Assembly: GCA_018127705.1 (NCBI GenBank)
Contig: CP072328.1
Location: forward strand, 930,001 to 994,000
Direction of reading: 5' to 3'
DNA from: TM7 phylum sp. oral taxon 349
Lineage (GTDB): Bacteria > Patescibacteriota > Saccharimonadia > Saccharimonadales > Saccharimonadaceae
DNA: 64,000 nt
The translations under genes and the position numbers were made by a program. Position 1 is the first letter of the stretch, and the number at the start of each line of letters is the position of its first letter. Shown in pieces: positions 51,299 through 59,460 of the stretch. The notes beneath the pieces are model-generated. The model saw nothing but the letters and a program-made list of their open reading frames with translations, did not search any database and was not told the DNA's origin.

Positions 51299-52963
51299 CT
51301 TGAGTTTCCGCAAATTTTCACAGCACTCCTAATATCGCCTATACCTAAACAAGTAAGTTCTCAAAAAACGCCAAAATATATAAGGAATCATTTCCCTTTT
51401 TTGATACGTTGAATTGCAATATCAACATAAGAATCAATTCGATGATTTTTAAATAAATTTGAACAATAGCTCTAATAACCGGCGTACTTTAATAGGTTCC
51501 ATAGAAATTGAGCTTTATGGGACGTATCCTTTTAATCCTAATCTTTTAAATTTAAATTTAAATGATAAACTTAAAACAAAGCTGCCGGTATGTGGGACGC
51601 CTGGTTCTAAACCAAAGCCTAACTCCCTCTTTTGCGTATGAGAGTATTCGTACAATGCCTTTTGCTAGCCGGTAGTAACAAAAAAATACGTTTTCTTTCA
51701 CAGGGTTTGCTGTCTTTATAACTAAAACCCGTATTGTATTGTATTTGTCTCTGGCGCCATGGATATCATGGCAAGAAACGCCATACACAAACTAATATAA
51801 AAGTTAAGCGCGTTTATGGCGCGAAGCTTTCTGACACGAAAGTTTTCAAATTGAAACATCTGTTTTTTGCAACGGAAATACTCCTCAATTTTCCATCGTG
51901 AAAAATAGATGCGCGCAACATGGACAACATCGTCCTTTGACTTGATCTCTTTGTTAGTGGCAAGCATCATCGGATGTTCTGTGATGCCATAAATAAGAAC
52001 GAGATTTATATTCTTTCTGGAGGCTGTAATCCGTACTCTGGCATGCGACAGATAGGCATCATGATCTTTCCCTTTATAGAATACTCCTGTTTTTATTTTA
52101 CCCTTACGACGGTCGCGAAGCTGCGTAGCTGGAATCCATTTGTTATGATAAAGGAGTTTCCTTTTAGAAGTAAGTCGGATGACATAATCTTGTTTTAATT
52201 TGTCGAGCTTAATAAACATTTTATTATCATCGTAGCCGCGATCCATAGCAAAAACAGCATTTTCGAAGAGAGCGGCAGCCTGTTCTATCGCTTGAAAAGT
52301 AATAACATTGGCAGACTTATAATTCTTCTCGTAAGAAGAATGTATCCTGGAAAAAATACTGACAGGGTGGTTGCCGGAAGTAAGAACACAGGCTTCAGTA
52401 ACATGATAGCCTTTCTTGTAAACGCTTTTGGTTGAAGTGCTAGCGGAACCGTCCCTGACAACGCCGAGGGCTTCAAATTTATAACCATCTGGCTTTACAA
52501 TATCACTGTCATCTATATGAACAACCGGTTCTTTAGGAACCCATTGTTTTACGATCTGAAGGTAGGGATTTAGAGCCTGCGCGGGAATTCCTTTTTTCAG
52601 ATGTCCGGAAAGGCGATCAACAATATTTATCTTTTTAGAATTTTCATGCAGTTGGTCAACTACATCTGTTAGAAGACAACTTCCACTAGCCAGCATGCCA
52701 TAAATGATGTCAGCGGTAAACTTACGATCGGGTCTTGGCAAATGATTGGAAATTTTATTTGTAAAACTTAAAATCTTTCTTTTCAGAATATAAGTATTTG
52801 ATGTAAAATTGGTCATAAGGAATCCTCCTCTTTTTGTTTTATATAGTTTTTTAAATTAACTTTATTTTATATCAAAAAGGGAAAGGATTCCTTATATTTT
52901 GGCGTTTTTGAGATTAGGTATAGGTGATATCAGGAGTGCCGTGAAGATTTGCGGAAACTCAAG
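51299..52963 (-). mobile_element. IS4-like insertion sequence with long terminal inverted repeats
   Basis: Ends CTTGAGTTTCCGCAAA (51299-51314) and TTTGCGGAAACTCAAG (52948-52963), flanked by the 7-bp direct repeat ACGAAGA (51292-51298 and 52964-52970). The inverted similarity extends inward for about 110 bp (AGGAGTG, CCTATACCTAA, ACGCCAAAATATA, GGAATC, TTTCCCTTTTT) with a 10-bp insertion on the left side. Total length 1665 bp, one transposase gene. The element looks complete and could still move. Confidence 0.88.
51722..52816 (-). CDS. IS4-family DDE transposase
   Basis: 364 residues, uninterrupted. DDE core: VVHIDDSDIVKPDGYKFEALG (first D), then VITFQAIEQAAALFENAVFAMDRGYDDNKMFIKLDKLKQDYVIRLTSKRKL (second D in MDRGYDD) and IYFSRWKIEEYFRCKKQMFQFENFRVR, the Y-(2)-R-(3)-E-(6)-K signature that marks IS4 elements. 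N-terminus RPDRKFTADIIYGMLASGSCLL is also typical. No ribosome binding site comparable to chromosomal genes is obvious except AGGAGGATTCCTT upstream of the ATG at 52816. Confidence 0.9.
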   Translation of the reverse strand: MTNFTSNTYILKRKILSFTNKISNHLPRPDRKFTADIIYGMLASGSCLLTDVVDQLHENSKKINIVDRLSGHLKKGIPAQALNPYLQIVKQWVPKEPVVHIDDSDIVKPDGYKFEALGVVRDGSASTSTKSVYKKGYHVTEACVLTSGNHPVSIFSRIHSSYEKNYKSANVITFQAIEQAAALFENAVFAMDRGYDDNKMFIKLDKLKQDYVIRLTSKRKLLYHNKWIPATQLRDRRKGKIKTGVFYKGKDHDAYLSHARVRITASRKNINLVLIYGITEHPMMLATNKEIKSKDDVVHVARIYFSRWKIEEYFRCKKQMFQFENFRVRKLRAINALNFYISLCMAFLAMISMAPETNTIQYGF

Positions 52964-52970
52964 ACGAAGA

Positions 52971-53954
52971 AGGTTGCTAGGAAGGCTGCCAGGAAGATTA
53001 CTAATTGGAGCGCGTATAATAACGCCCTCAAGAGTCGAGGAAATCTAAGCATCTTCCTTGCCGAAGATGTTTTTAAGCAAGATGCGCTGAAGCAGAAAAA
53101 TAATGGTAAAAATGGACACCCGTTTTGTTATTCCGATGAGTTTATTAAATTAATCCTCATCATCCGCGAACTGTTTCATCTGCTACTGCGCCAGACCAGC
53201 GGCTTTGCCGAGTTATTGTTTAATGCAATGAAGATTAGCCGAAAGGTTCCAGATTATTCTACTCTCTCTAGGCGAGCTGCCAAACTAACCGTTGACTTCC
53301 TGCCGAAATGTCGCTCCAGGGAGAATATTGTTATGCTAATCGATAGCTCTGGCTTTAAGTTATTCGGCGAAGGTGAATGGAAAGCTAGAAAGCATGGCTA
53401 TAGCCGCCAGCGGACTTGGCGGGAACTACACATCGCTATAGATCACTCTAGCCGAGATATTGTTGGTCTTATTAATACTTCCGCTCATACTCATGACAAT
53501 ACCCAGCTTCTGCCGATGCTAGATCAGGTTCAGTCTCGCTACAGCCCTACCGCTTGTGCAAACCATCATCGGCGACGGAGCTTACGACGCGCAGCGTAAT
53601 TATCTCGACATCACTAGAAAGCGTGGCATAGAATTCATCGCCCCGCCGCCTAAAAATGCTACACTACACCTCAATACCGGGCGGCACTTTAGTTGGTATG
53701 ACACACCAGGCTGGGAGGAACGCAACCAAGTTGTTCGGCATGTTATTGAGTATGGTCTAGATGGCTGGAAAGCTGATGTCGACTACCATCGCCGCAGCCT
53801 AGTTGAAAATACTTTCTTTAGACTAAAGACCATATTCGGCGAACGGCTGAAATCGCGCACAGAAGCGAACCAACTAACCGAACAAAAACTAAAAGCCCTA
53901 ATCATTAACCAATTCAATAGCCTAGGACTGCCGAGGTATAGCGGAACCAGCTAA
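52971..53954 (+). pseudogene. IS5-like transposase, 3' part, with a frameshift
   Basis: The main frame carries ENIVMLIDSSGFKLFGEGEWKARKHGYSRQRTWRELHIAID (first catalytic D in LIDSSG), to about 53556. There the frame shifts by one: the rest reads QTIIGDGAYDAQRNYLDITRKRGIEFIAPP (second D in GDGAYD) and YHRRSLVENTFFRLKTIFGERLKSR (E in ENTFFRLK), ending at 53954. This is the DDE set of IS5 transposases. The gene is inactive twice: by the IS insertion at codon 25 and by the frameshift near 53560. Confidence 0.85.
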
Positions 53955-53957
53955 CGA

Positions 53958-54062
53958 GACAAAGCAGGACAAGACAAAGCAGGACAAGACAAAGCAGGAC
54001 AAGACAAAGCAGGACAAGACAAAGCAGGACAAGACAAAGCAGGACAAGACAAAGCAGGACAA
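53958..54062. repeat. Minisatellite, 7 exact copies of a 15-bp unit
   Basis: Unit GACAAAGCAGGACAA, exactly seven copies, followed by a partial one. It lies inside the IS5-like element, between the transposase stop and the right terminal repeat. Confidence 0.95.
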
Positions 54063-54268
54063 AGCAAAACCCGCAGCAACTAGGGTGAGCTGAGGGTTTG
54101 AGGGTTGGGTTGTGCAACAATGCCGACAAGAGCCAACCATTCTCGAGCTATTTGAAGACTCAATTACCTATCTGCGATTTAGGGTTGTTTTGGGTTAGGT
54201 GGCTGAACCGGACGCGCATATACAATATTTATCAAATTTCTCCTTATCTGCTACGCTATTTTTATAAT

Positions 54269-54484
54269 ATGACGACAGCAGAGTTATCTAAAAGACAGCA
54301 GACTGTCCGCACTGTGATCGTTGAAGGTACACTCATGGACGTTCATATGAAGCAAGCCCTTAAGGCATTCGCTCAAGGGAAACTTTCTATTGACGATTTG
54401 CTAGCGTTAGCACGCCAGATCGCTGAGAGTGGAGTGCTAGCCGCGCCGATTGACGGACTCTATAGCCTACGATCTCACAAATGA
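54269..54484 (+). CDS. Fic antitoxin, VbhA-like
   Basis: 71 residues from the ATG at 54269. Carries TVIVEG, a match to the (S/T)-x-x-x-E-(G/N) inhibitory helix of class I Fic antitoxins, whose Glu blocks ATP binding in the partner. A second helix pair follows (MKQALKAFAQGKLSIDDLLALARQIAESG). It overlaps the Fic gene by 35 nt, as in other small antitoxin-first Fic modules. The longer open frame upstream to 54098 crosses the IS5-like end and is not used. Confidence 0.8.
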   Translation: MTTAELSKRQQTVRTVIVEGTLMDVHMKQALKAFAQGKLSIDDLLALARQIAESGVLAAPIDGLYSLRSHK

Positions 54485-54977
54485 TCCCTGCACTGACCCA
54501 GACACCGGAGTCATGCATAACCGACTTGGAATCACAACTGCTAACGAACTGGTTCGTGCTGAGAAAGCTACTGCCGCTGCCATGACCACAGCGATATTAG
54601 AGAATGTGGAGCCGAATAGTTGGAAACCTTCTCTACTAAGAGACCTTCACTACAAGCTGTTCGGACAGATCTACTCCTGGGCTGGAGAGTACAGGACAGC
54701 AGAGATCGGCAAAGGGACATCGCACTTCGCTGCGGCCGAACACGTCACGGCGCAAGTTGAGACGATTCTGGACGCATTGGAGCAAGAATGCCAACATTGG
54801 AATCCTCGTGCTACAGCAGTACTTGACCGCCTTGCCCACTACTATTCAGAGCTCAACGCCATTCACCCTTTTCGTGATGGTAACGGACGTACAATCCGTC
54901 TGTTCTTGTCTTTGTTAGCCAATCGTTATGGCTGGTGGCTTGACTGGACTGCCATGACAGCTGAAGAGAACGTATAG
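54450..54977 (+). CDS. Fic-domain AMP-transferase (toxin), ending early at TAG
   Basis: 175 residues from a TTG at 54450 that lies in the antitoxin gene. The Fic motif is intact: NAIHPFRDGNGRTIRLFLSLLANRYGWWLDW, with catalytic His, Asp and both Arg; the flap region is SWAGEYRTAEIGKGTSHFAAAEHV. The protein stops in TAEENV-TAG, but the same frame then continues with ACAAAFYGDETVFLGTRP, matching the last helix that follows E-x-(N/V)-x-x-(A/S) in other Fic proteins. The stop may be a nonsense mutation near the end, leaving the catalytic part complete. Target unknown. Confidence 0.85.
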   Translation: MTDSIAYDLTNDPCTDPDTGVMHNRLGITTANELVRAEKATAAAMTTAILENVEPNSWKPSLLRDLHYKLFGQIYSWAGEYRTAEIGKGTSHFAAAEHVTAQVETILDALEQECQHWNPRATAVLDRLAHYYSELNAIHPFRDGNGRTIRLFLSLLANRYGWWLDWTAMTAEENV

Positions 54978-55188
54978 GCCTGCGCGGCCGCGTTCTACGG
55001 TGACGAGACCGTGTTCCTCGGCACCAGACCCCGGACGGTCTGGTTCTTCAACCGCCTCAGCTTCCTTGAACGACCAGGCGCACCCACCACCAACAACCAG
55101 CTCGACCTAAAAGGAGGTAGCACCGTGACCACACAGTACCACGACCTCTACGGAGAACTCTTCAGCGGAATGGGATGGGAGTGGGAGT
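54978..55188 (+). pseudogene. Continuation of the Fic frame beyond the amber codon, GC-rich
   Basis: Open to a TGA at 55186-55188 in the Fic frame. Reads the Fic C-terminus (AFYGDETVFLGTRPRTVWFF), then a segment with an AAAGGAGGTAGCACC ribosome binding site and a GTG (55125) starting TTQYHDLYGELFSGMGWEWE. Base use is visibly richer in G and C than neighbouring genes, with GCG, CTC and GAC codons like actinobacterial genes. The last gene is truncated after about 21 residues. Confidence 0.5.
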
Positions 55189-55251
55189 GAGGCTCTACTA
55201 TTTGCCAGTGTATTGCCATCCAGATAATCATGTGAGAGTATAGAAAATGAA

Positions 55252-55521
55252 ATGAGCGAGCTGAGCGAGCAAGATAAATGGTACCAGGATTTAGATAAAT
55301 TCAACGAGGTTCCGGCGTCGCGCCTTGGTCGCGTATGTAAAGAAATTGGAAAACGTGCTGCAATAGTGTGGATGGTCATAACCTCGATCGGCACCGACCC
55401 TGAAAAACTGGGAGAAGAATATAAGTCTAAGTATTGGAAACCAGGCGACATGATGACAGTATGGACACAGTTTGACCCGCACCCAACATATTCTCAAGAA
55501 GAAATACGCGAAGCATTTTAA
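55252..55521 (+). CDS. Small acidic protein of unknown function
   Basis: 89 residues: MSELSEQDKWYQDLDKFNEV at the start, a basic helix (RLGRVCKEIGKRAAIVWMVITSIG) and an aromatic C-terminal part (KYWKPGDMMTVWTQFDPHPT). No signal peptide. TATAGA at 55239-55244 lies 7 nt before the ATG, in the leaderless geometry. No family recognised. Confidence 0.5.
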   Translation: MSELSEQDKWYQDLDKFNEVPASRLGRVCKEIGKRAAIVWMVITSIGTDPEKLGEEYKSKYWKPGDMMTVWTQFDPHPTYSQEEIREAF

Positions 55522-55655
55522 GTACAATCTCGGGATGCATGCAAAGACTCCGACGGAGGAACATACATATTCTAAGTTTTAAAGTATGGATTTAGTTTTT
55601 GTCGCGTAAAACCCGAAATTAAGTTGAAGACATTCACTAGCTTTGAGAGGCTCTA

Positions 55656-55796
55656 ATGGGACACTTTAGCTCTTTGCTGATGGACTCAGTCAGGAAATAT
55701 AGTCGTGCATACCAAATGCTGCTCAAGCTTGAAGAGAATAGGTCTGCTTGGAGTCGACACCATCGTTTGGAGACCCCCAGGAATTACCATAACTAA
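55656..55796 (+). CDS. Possible small protein, 46 residues
   Basis: MGHFSSLLMDSVRKYSRAYQ followed by MLLKLEENRSAWSRHHRLET. An AGAGG lies 9 nt upstream. No family recognised; it may be a decayed gene. Confidence 0.25.
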   Translation: MGHFSSLLMDSVRKYSRAYQMLLKLEENRSAWSRHHRLETPRNYHN

Positions 55797-55810
55797 CGCC
55801 ACTATTTATA

Positions 55811-55969
55811 ATGGTTCACACAGTTACGAGAGGGATAAACGAACAAGTCGTGTCGGATGACAATGAAAAAAGTAGACGCGCTTCAAGTAGCTTTGTAAAA
55901 AAATTGGGTGCACGATTACTGTTGCTAATCTGCGATCGTCACAAAGAAGACCAACCTCAAGCTGAGTAG
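55811..55969 (+). CDS. Possible small protein, 52 residues
   Basis: MVHTVTRGINEQVVSDDNEK with a later hydrophobic run (KKLGARLLLLICDRHK). No good ribosome binding site. Same orientation and 15 nt after the previous small frame, so the two may be pieces of one decayed gene. Confidence 0.25.
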   Translation: MVHTVTRGINEQVVSDDNEKSRRASSSFVKKLGARLLLLICDRHKEDQPQAE

Positions 55970-56002
55970 ACAGTCCTCGGACCTAGACCTCATAGAGAGG
56001 AT

Positions 56003-56206
56003 ATGCATGTTGCAGGATTGCCTAATTGCCGTACAGTTGCTAGCGTAGTGGACTTGGGCGAGTATCCCGAGCCATTGGAATCACGCCTAATAGAGGAAAA
56101 ACACCGACCGTGGATACAGCCTGCGATAGAATTAGAGCTAAAACTCATGGAGGAAAGAAGAAAGGCGCATGCCAGACTGGTTAGTCTTGGTACTTTAGAA
56201 GAATAG
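56003..56206 (+). CDS. Small protein of unknown function
   Basis: 67 residues: MHVAGLPNCRTVASVVDLGE, then EYPEPLESRLIEEKHRPWIQ and a helical acidic/basic end (ELELKLMEERRKAHARLVS). AGAGAGGAT lies 4-10 nt before the ATG, a fair ribosome binding site. No family recognised; it might be the start of a longer gene that has been cut. Confidence 0.4.
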   Translation: MHVAGLPNCRTVASVVDLGEYPEPLESRLIEEKHRPWIQPAIELELKLMEERRKAHARLVSLGTLEE

Positions 56207-56209
56207 GAT

Positions 56210-56470
56210 TCATTCCGTATTGGATATAGACAGTAGAGCGCGGTTGCGCCAGTCTATAGCGTGAAGCGAGCACTCGCCGATCAGAGTCCCACCATCCTTA
56301 ATGACGAAAGTGTACGCACCAGCAGGCACAGGACCCGAAGTGTCAGTGATCTTGCGCTGGAGCTCCGCAGCCGAACGTGGCCGCCAGTACGGCGGCCCCC
56401 CACTGAGCCAGCTCACGCCAGTTTGCACAGGCCTCCACAATGAATGGGATGTGCTCGGGTGCAAGTGCAT
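56210..56470 (-). pseudogene. GNAT acetyltransferase fragment, GC-rich
   Basis: The frame contains AAELQRKITDTSGPVPAGAY and TFVIKDGGTLIGECSLHAID followed by WRNRALLSISNTE and a stop. This is the first half of a GNAT domain (F-x-I-x-x-x-G-x-L-I-G-x-x-x-L-x-x-I-D); the acetyl-CoA loop is missing. Codons are GC-rich compared with the chromosomal GNAT genes at 45.8-47.3 kb, which suggests a foreign origin. Confidence 0.6.
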
Positions 56471-56744
56471 GGATGTGCGGGCTATCCATCCCTACTCAAC
56501 CTTTCGTCTCGCAATAGTCTTGATGAGGATCATACTACCCGTAGATTGACATGATATCAAGCAGCGAACGTAAGAACCTTGGGAAAGTGGCATGCCTCTC
56601 TTGTTCTCTGGAGGATAGGGAGCTGTTCACAGCACAGTGGAAACTAGCTCTGGCTTACGGGCATGAAAACTAGGAATGCTTTCGTAAATAAATCAAGCTT
56701 AGTTCTTGTCCCGCTTTCCAGTCTGTGATTAAATATAACTAACC

Positions 56745-57152
56745 ATGACGAACGAAGACTTAGCTAAACAGATACAAACGCTAACCGAGACGATGAACGT
56801 TAAGTTTGATCAGATCAATACCCAACTCTCCGACATCCGCAGTGACCACAAGAACCTTACAAACATAGTAAGAGACATGGAACTACGTATTGACAAACGT
56901 TTTGCTGAGGTTGATGAACAGTTTGCTAACGTCAATGAACAATTCGCTGAATTGAAAGCCGGACAAGCCACCCTCCGCACCAATATAGCAGATCTCCGTC
57001 ATGACATCTTTATTGAAGAAGGTTCACGTGAACAAGTAGATGACACAATCTTCGAAGAACAGAAACAAAACTACGAATCACTTGATAAGCGTCTTCGCCT
57101 GCTTGAAACTAAGTTCCATGACTTAGCACAGAAGACGGCAACAATAGCCTAA
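56745..57152 (+). CDS. Coiled-coil protein of unknown function
   Basis: 135 residues. Almost entirely heptad-like: LAKQIQTLTETMNVKFDQIN, RIDKRFAEVDEQFANVNEQF with an imperfect 7-residue repeat (F-A-x-V-x-E-Q), and ESLDKRLRLLETKFHDLAQK. No membrane helix. TATAAC ends 5 nt before the ATG, so a leaderless mRNA is possible. Such short coiled coils occur as part of phage or mobile-element modules; no function can be given. Confidence 0.6.
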   Translation: MTNEDLAKQIQTLTETMNVKFDQINTQLSDIRSDHKNLTNIVRDMELRIDKRFAEVDEQFANVNEQFAELKAGQATLRTNIADLRHDIFIEEGSREQVDDTIFEEQKQNYESLDKRLRLLETKFHDLAQKTATIA

Positions 57153-57280
57153 GTTTGCGACTCCTGCTCTACGCAGATACCTTGCAGCAAACAAGCAAAC
57201 ATTTCTATTGTGGAATAGTCTTATCGCTATGTGATGAGGCTGTTTTAGTAAAGATAATCTCACCACTAGACGTTAGATTA

Positions 57281-57383
57281 CCATCGCATGCCGATACCGA
57301 CTAACTGCCCGCCGATCTACACCAATCTATGCGGCAATCTCTCGGTTGGACAATCCATCTTTCACGTTTGAACGGAGGTACAC
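57281..57383 (-). pseudogene. Transposase helix-turn-helix remnant (IS21/IS630-like)
   Basis: Reads VYLRSNVKDGLSNREIAA, stop, IGVDRRAVSRYRHAM. The pattern G-L-S-x-R-E-I-A-x-x-I-G-V-x-R-x-x-V-x-R-Y is the N-terminal helix-turn-helix of IS21-type and IS630-type transposases, with a TAG in the turn. Only this piece is left. Confidence 0.5.
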
Positions 57384-57396
57384 TACGATGAAAAAC

Positions 57397-58809
57397 CTAC
57401 GGCTGCAAATACTCTTTAATCTGTCCCTTCGCCCGCTCTACTGACGTACTATCAGGAATCATCACATACAGCGGCATCGCACCCATGCTATACGTTTGGC
57501 GGGTCGCGCCTACTCCATCAACGCTCATTGACTCGACTTTCCAGCCCTTAAAATCATTGAGCTGCATTTTTATCAACGATGCGATCGTCTCCTGACTCAT
57601 GTTCGTTTGTAGCGAGCTTTGTAATGTCGACAAAATCGCGTTATATCGTGTCAGGTTGCGCGGCTCGCTCATCTTCGCGACGATCGCCTCGATTACCTTC
57701 TGCTGGTTACGTCCCCGCTGCCGATCGCCGTCGCTAAAGCTATAACGCTCGCGCGCAAACTCAAGCGTTCGCTTGCTATCAAGCGTATTCTTGCCCGCTT
57801 GGAATGAATGAAACGCATAATCAGAATCAACCGTAATGTCGCCTACGACATCAACCATCTTTACAAGCGACGTGAAGTTCAATCGTACATAGTACGGAAT
57901 ATCAACACCATACAAATCACCAAGCGTTTGCCGTGACATATCAATACCGTAAATGCCCGCATGCGTTAGCTTATCCGGCGTGCCTGTCACACCATGCAGC
58001 TGTACATAATAATCCCTTGGTGTATTTACGAGCAACATCGTCCGCTTCGCCGGATTTATTACCGCCAGCATATTCACATCGCTCCGTGACACCTCACCCA
58101 CATCACCATACGTATCAATACCACTGATATACAGTACGAACGGTTTTGTCACGTCAGTTTTCGGTGCAGCTTGGCGATTATCATCCCGCACTTTATAGGT
58201 TGCAAGCGTTGCCACACTGTCATAAAATTCACGGTAATTTTCTTGCAATACGCCCATATTCGCCGTCCGGATTGATGCTAATTCAACCGCACCAGTGTTA
58301 AGTTGCTCCGTCAACGCCATTAGGCTATCGTAACTGCTCTGCGCCGCCGGTGTCACGTCAGCAAGCGCTTTTGCCGTTTTATCGTGCAGTGTATCCGTCC
58401 CAACCATACCGACCGACCGAGCAGAATCAAGCGCCACGCTGCGGTCTTTCTTTGCAATAATTGTATATTCTACATAGGTGACCTGTGGCGGCTGTACGGC
58501 ACTCAAAAATGAATTCACCGAGTGTCCACTGTTATATACGGCAACATTAGCAGCAATCATCAACACGCCAGCTATCACGAGCAGTGCTCCTCGCCACGCT
58601 GCTTTCGGCTGGCGATATACTAGCCACCACAATACGACGCCCGCTATAACCACATACAATGGCACGGCTATATATAAATACTTATCAGGGATTATACCCA
58701 TCGCAAACAAGTTAATACCAGCAGGAATCGCCGTCACGACAATGCCCGCACCAACTAACCGCTGTAACCATGCAAACAGCGATGCCCTTTGTTCTCTACT
58801 CACTTTCAC
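57397..58809 (-). CDS. LytR-CpsA-Psr (LCP) family protein
   Basis: 470 residues. Four N-terminal membrane helices (LVGAGIVVTAIPAGINLFAMGI to WRGALLVIAGVLMIAANVAVY), then an extracytoplasmic LCP domain: FVLYISGIDTYGDVGEVSRSDVNMLAVINPAKRTMLLVNTPRDYYV (D and R residues that hold the pyrophosphate of polyprenyl substrates), THAGIYGIDMSRQTLGDLYGVDIPYYVRLNFTSLVKMVDVVGDI and FARERYSFSDGDRQRGRNQQ. LCP enzymes attach polysaccharides to peptidoglycan. Starts at a GTG 3 nt after the VanZ stop. Placed next to the polysaccharide genes it would serve. Confidence 0.92.
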   Translation of the reverse strand: MKVSREQRASLFAWLQRLVGAGIVVTAIPAGINLFAMGIIPDKYLYIAVPLYVVIAGVVLWWLVYRQPKAAWRGALLVIAGVLMIAANVAVYNSGHSVNSFLSAVQPPQVTYVEYTIIAKKDRSVALDSARSVGMVGTDTLHDKTAKALADVTPAAQSSYDSLMALTEQLNTGAVELASIRTANMGVLQENYREFYDSVATLATYKVRDDNRQAAPKTDVTKPFVLYISGIDTYGDVGEVSRSDVNMLAVINPAKRTMLLVNTPRDYYVQLHGVTGTPDKLTHAGIYGIDMSRQTLGDLYGVDIPYYVRLNFTSLVKMVDVVGDITVDSDYAFHSFQAGKNTLDSKRTLEFARERYSFSDGDRQRGRNQQKVIEAIVAKMSEPRNLTRYNAILSTLQSSLQTNMSQETIASLIKMQLNDFKGWKVESMSVDGVGATRQTYSMGAMPLYVMIPDSTSVERAKGQIKEYLQP

Positions 58810-58811
58810 TG

Positions 58812-59261
58812 TTAAATTCTATCACATTTTTGATTTTTATGCAACTTACAGATAAACTTATATCCGCCAGCAATAATTACTGCGCCGGCGCATGCCGCCG
58901 CCGTATCAAGCAGTACATCACTCACCTGCCCACTTCGCCCACCAACAAGTAACTGATGAGTTTCATCGGTCGCTGCATATGTACACGCAATACCAACCGC
59001 CCATAGCACAACGCTGCGCCAACGTATATGATACGTACGCACCAGCAGAGTTAGCAATATTCCCAACACGAAGTACAAAAACACATGCGCTGCTTTGCGC
59101 ACTATCATCTCGGGAACCGATATATTCGTCATGTGTCGTACGCCCTGGACTACACGTTCACTTTGTCCGCTTGATACTTCATGTCCAGCACTCGAAAACC
59201 AAAAAATTAATATCATCCATGATATAACGAGTACAAAAAGAATAATTCGTTTTTTAGTCAT
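58812..59261 (-). CDS. VanZ-family membrane protein
   Basis: 149 residues, four membrane helices. IILFVLVISWMILIFWFSSAGHEVSSGQS at the start and KAAHVFLYFVLGILLTLLVR followed by AATDETHQLLVGGRSGQVSDVLLDTAAACAGAVI; the D-E-x-H-Q-x-x-V-x-G-R-x-x-x-x-x-D-x-x-x-D pattern is the VanZ signature. Name comes from a teicoplanin-resistance gene but most homologues have an unknown cell-envelope role. GGAAAAGT ribosome binding site. Confidence 0.9.
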   Translation of the reverse strand: MTKKRIILFVLVISWMILIFWFSSAGHEVSSGQSERVVQGVRHMTNISVPEMIVRKAAHVFLYFVLGILLTLLVRTYHIRWRSVVLWAVGIACTYAATDETHQLLVGGRSGQVSDVLLDTAAACAGAVIIAGGYKFICKLHKNQKCDRI

Positions 59262-59423
59262 ACTTTTCCAAAACTACTTGCCTCTAAAATACCCGCACGA
59301 GACACAAGTACAAGCGCGGGGAGACAATTAAATTCTAACGAACTCGTCATAATGTGTCAACTGTCACTTATCCTCCCACAGCATCACACCACCACCATCA
59401 TCACCAACTCACACAAATCAATA

Positions 59424-59453
59424 TTGACTAAAATCAAGACAATAAACTATAAT
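59424..59453 (+). promoter_or_regulatory. Promoter of the 79-residue gene
   Basis: TTGACT (59424-59429), 18 bp, TATAAT (59448-59453), ending 7 nt before an ATG. Confidence 0.75.
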
Positions 59454-59460
59454 ACAGCTA

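Larger units (their letters stand above)
51170..54124 (+). mobile_element. IS5-like insertion sequence, itself interrupted by an IS4-like element
   Basis: Perfect 18-bp terminal inverted repeats: GGCATTGTTGCACAACCC at 51170-51187 and its reverse complement at 54107-54124. Both ends are flanked by the 9-bp direct repeat GACAAGAGC (51161-51169 and 54125-54133), a target duplication. Without the inner insertion and its extra 7-bp target copy the element is 1283 bp, the usual IS5 size. It carries one transposase gene on the plus strand, split by the inner element, and a 15-bp minisatellite between the transposase stop and the right repeat. Confidence 0.88.

Noticed and set aside
51076-51321. 81-residue minus-strand frame
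   Set aside because: It crosses the left end of the IS5-like element, the 7-bp target duplication and the start of the IS4-like element, so it is a by-product of the insertions.
53958-54062. CRISPR or attC-like array
   Set aside because: Direct 15-bp copies with no spacers; a simple minisatellite inside an IS.
53914-54140. Two long minus-strand frames of CFVLS/LVLLC repeats
   Set aside because: They are the reverse reading of the 15-bp minisatellite and have no start signals.
55656-55969. Two-gene toxin-antitoxin module
   Set aside because: Products are too short, have no family resemblance and weak start signals; listed only as possible small frames.
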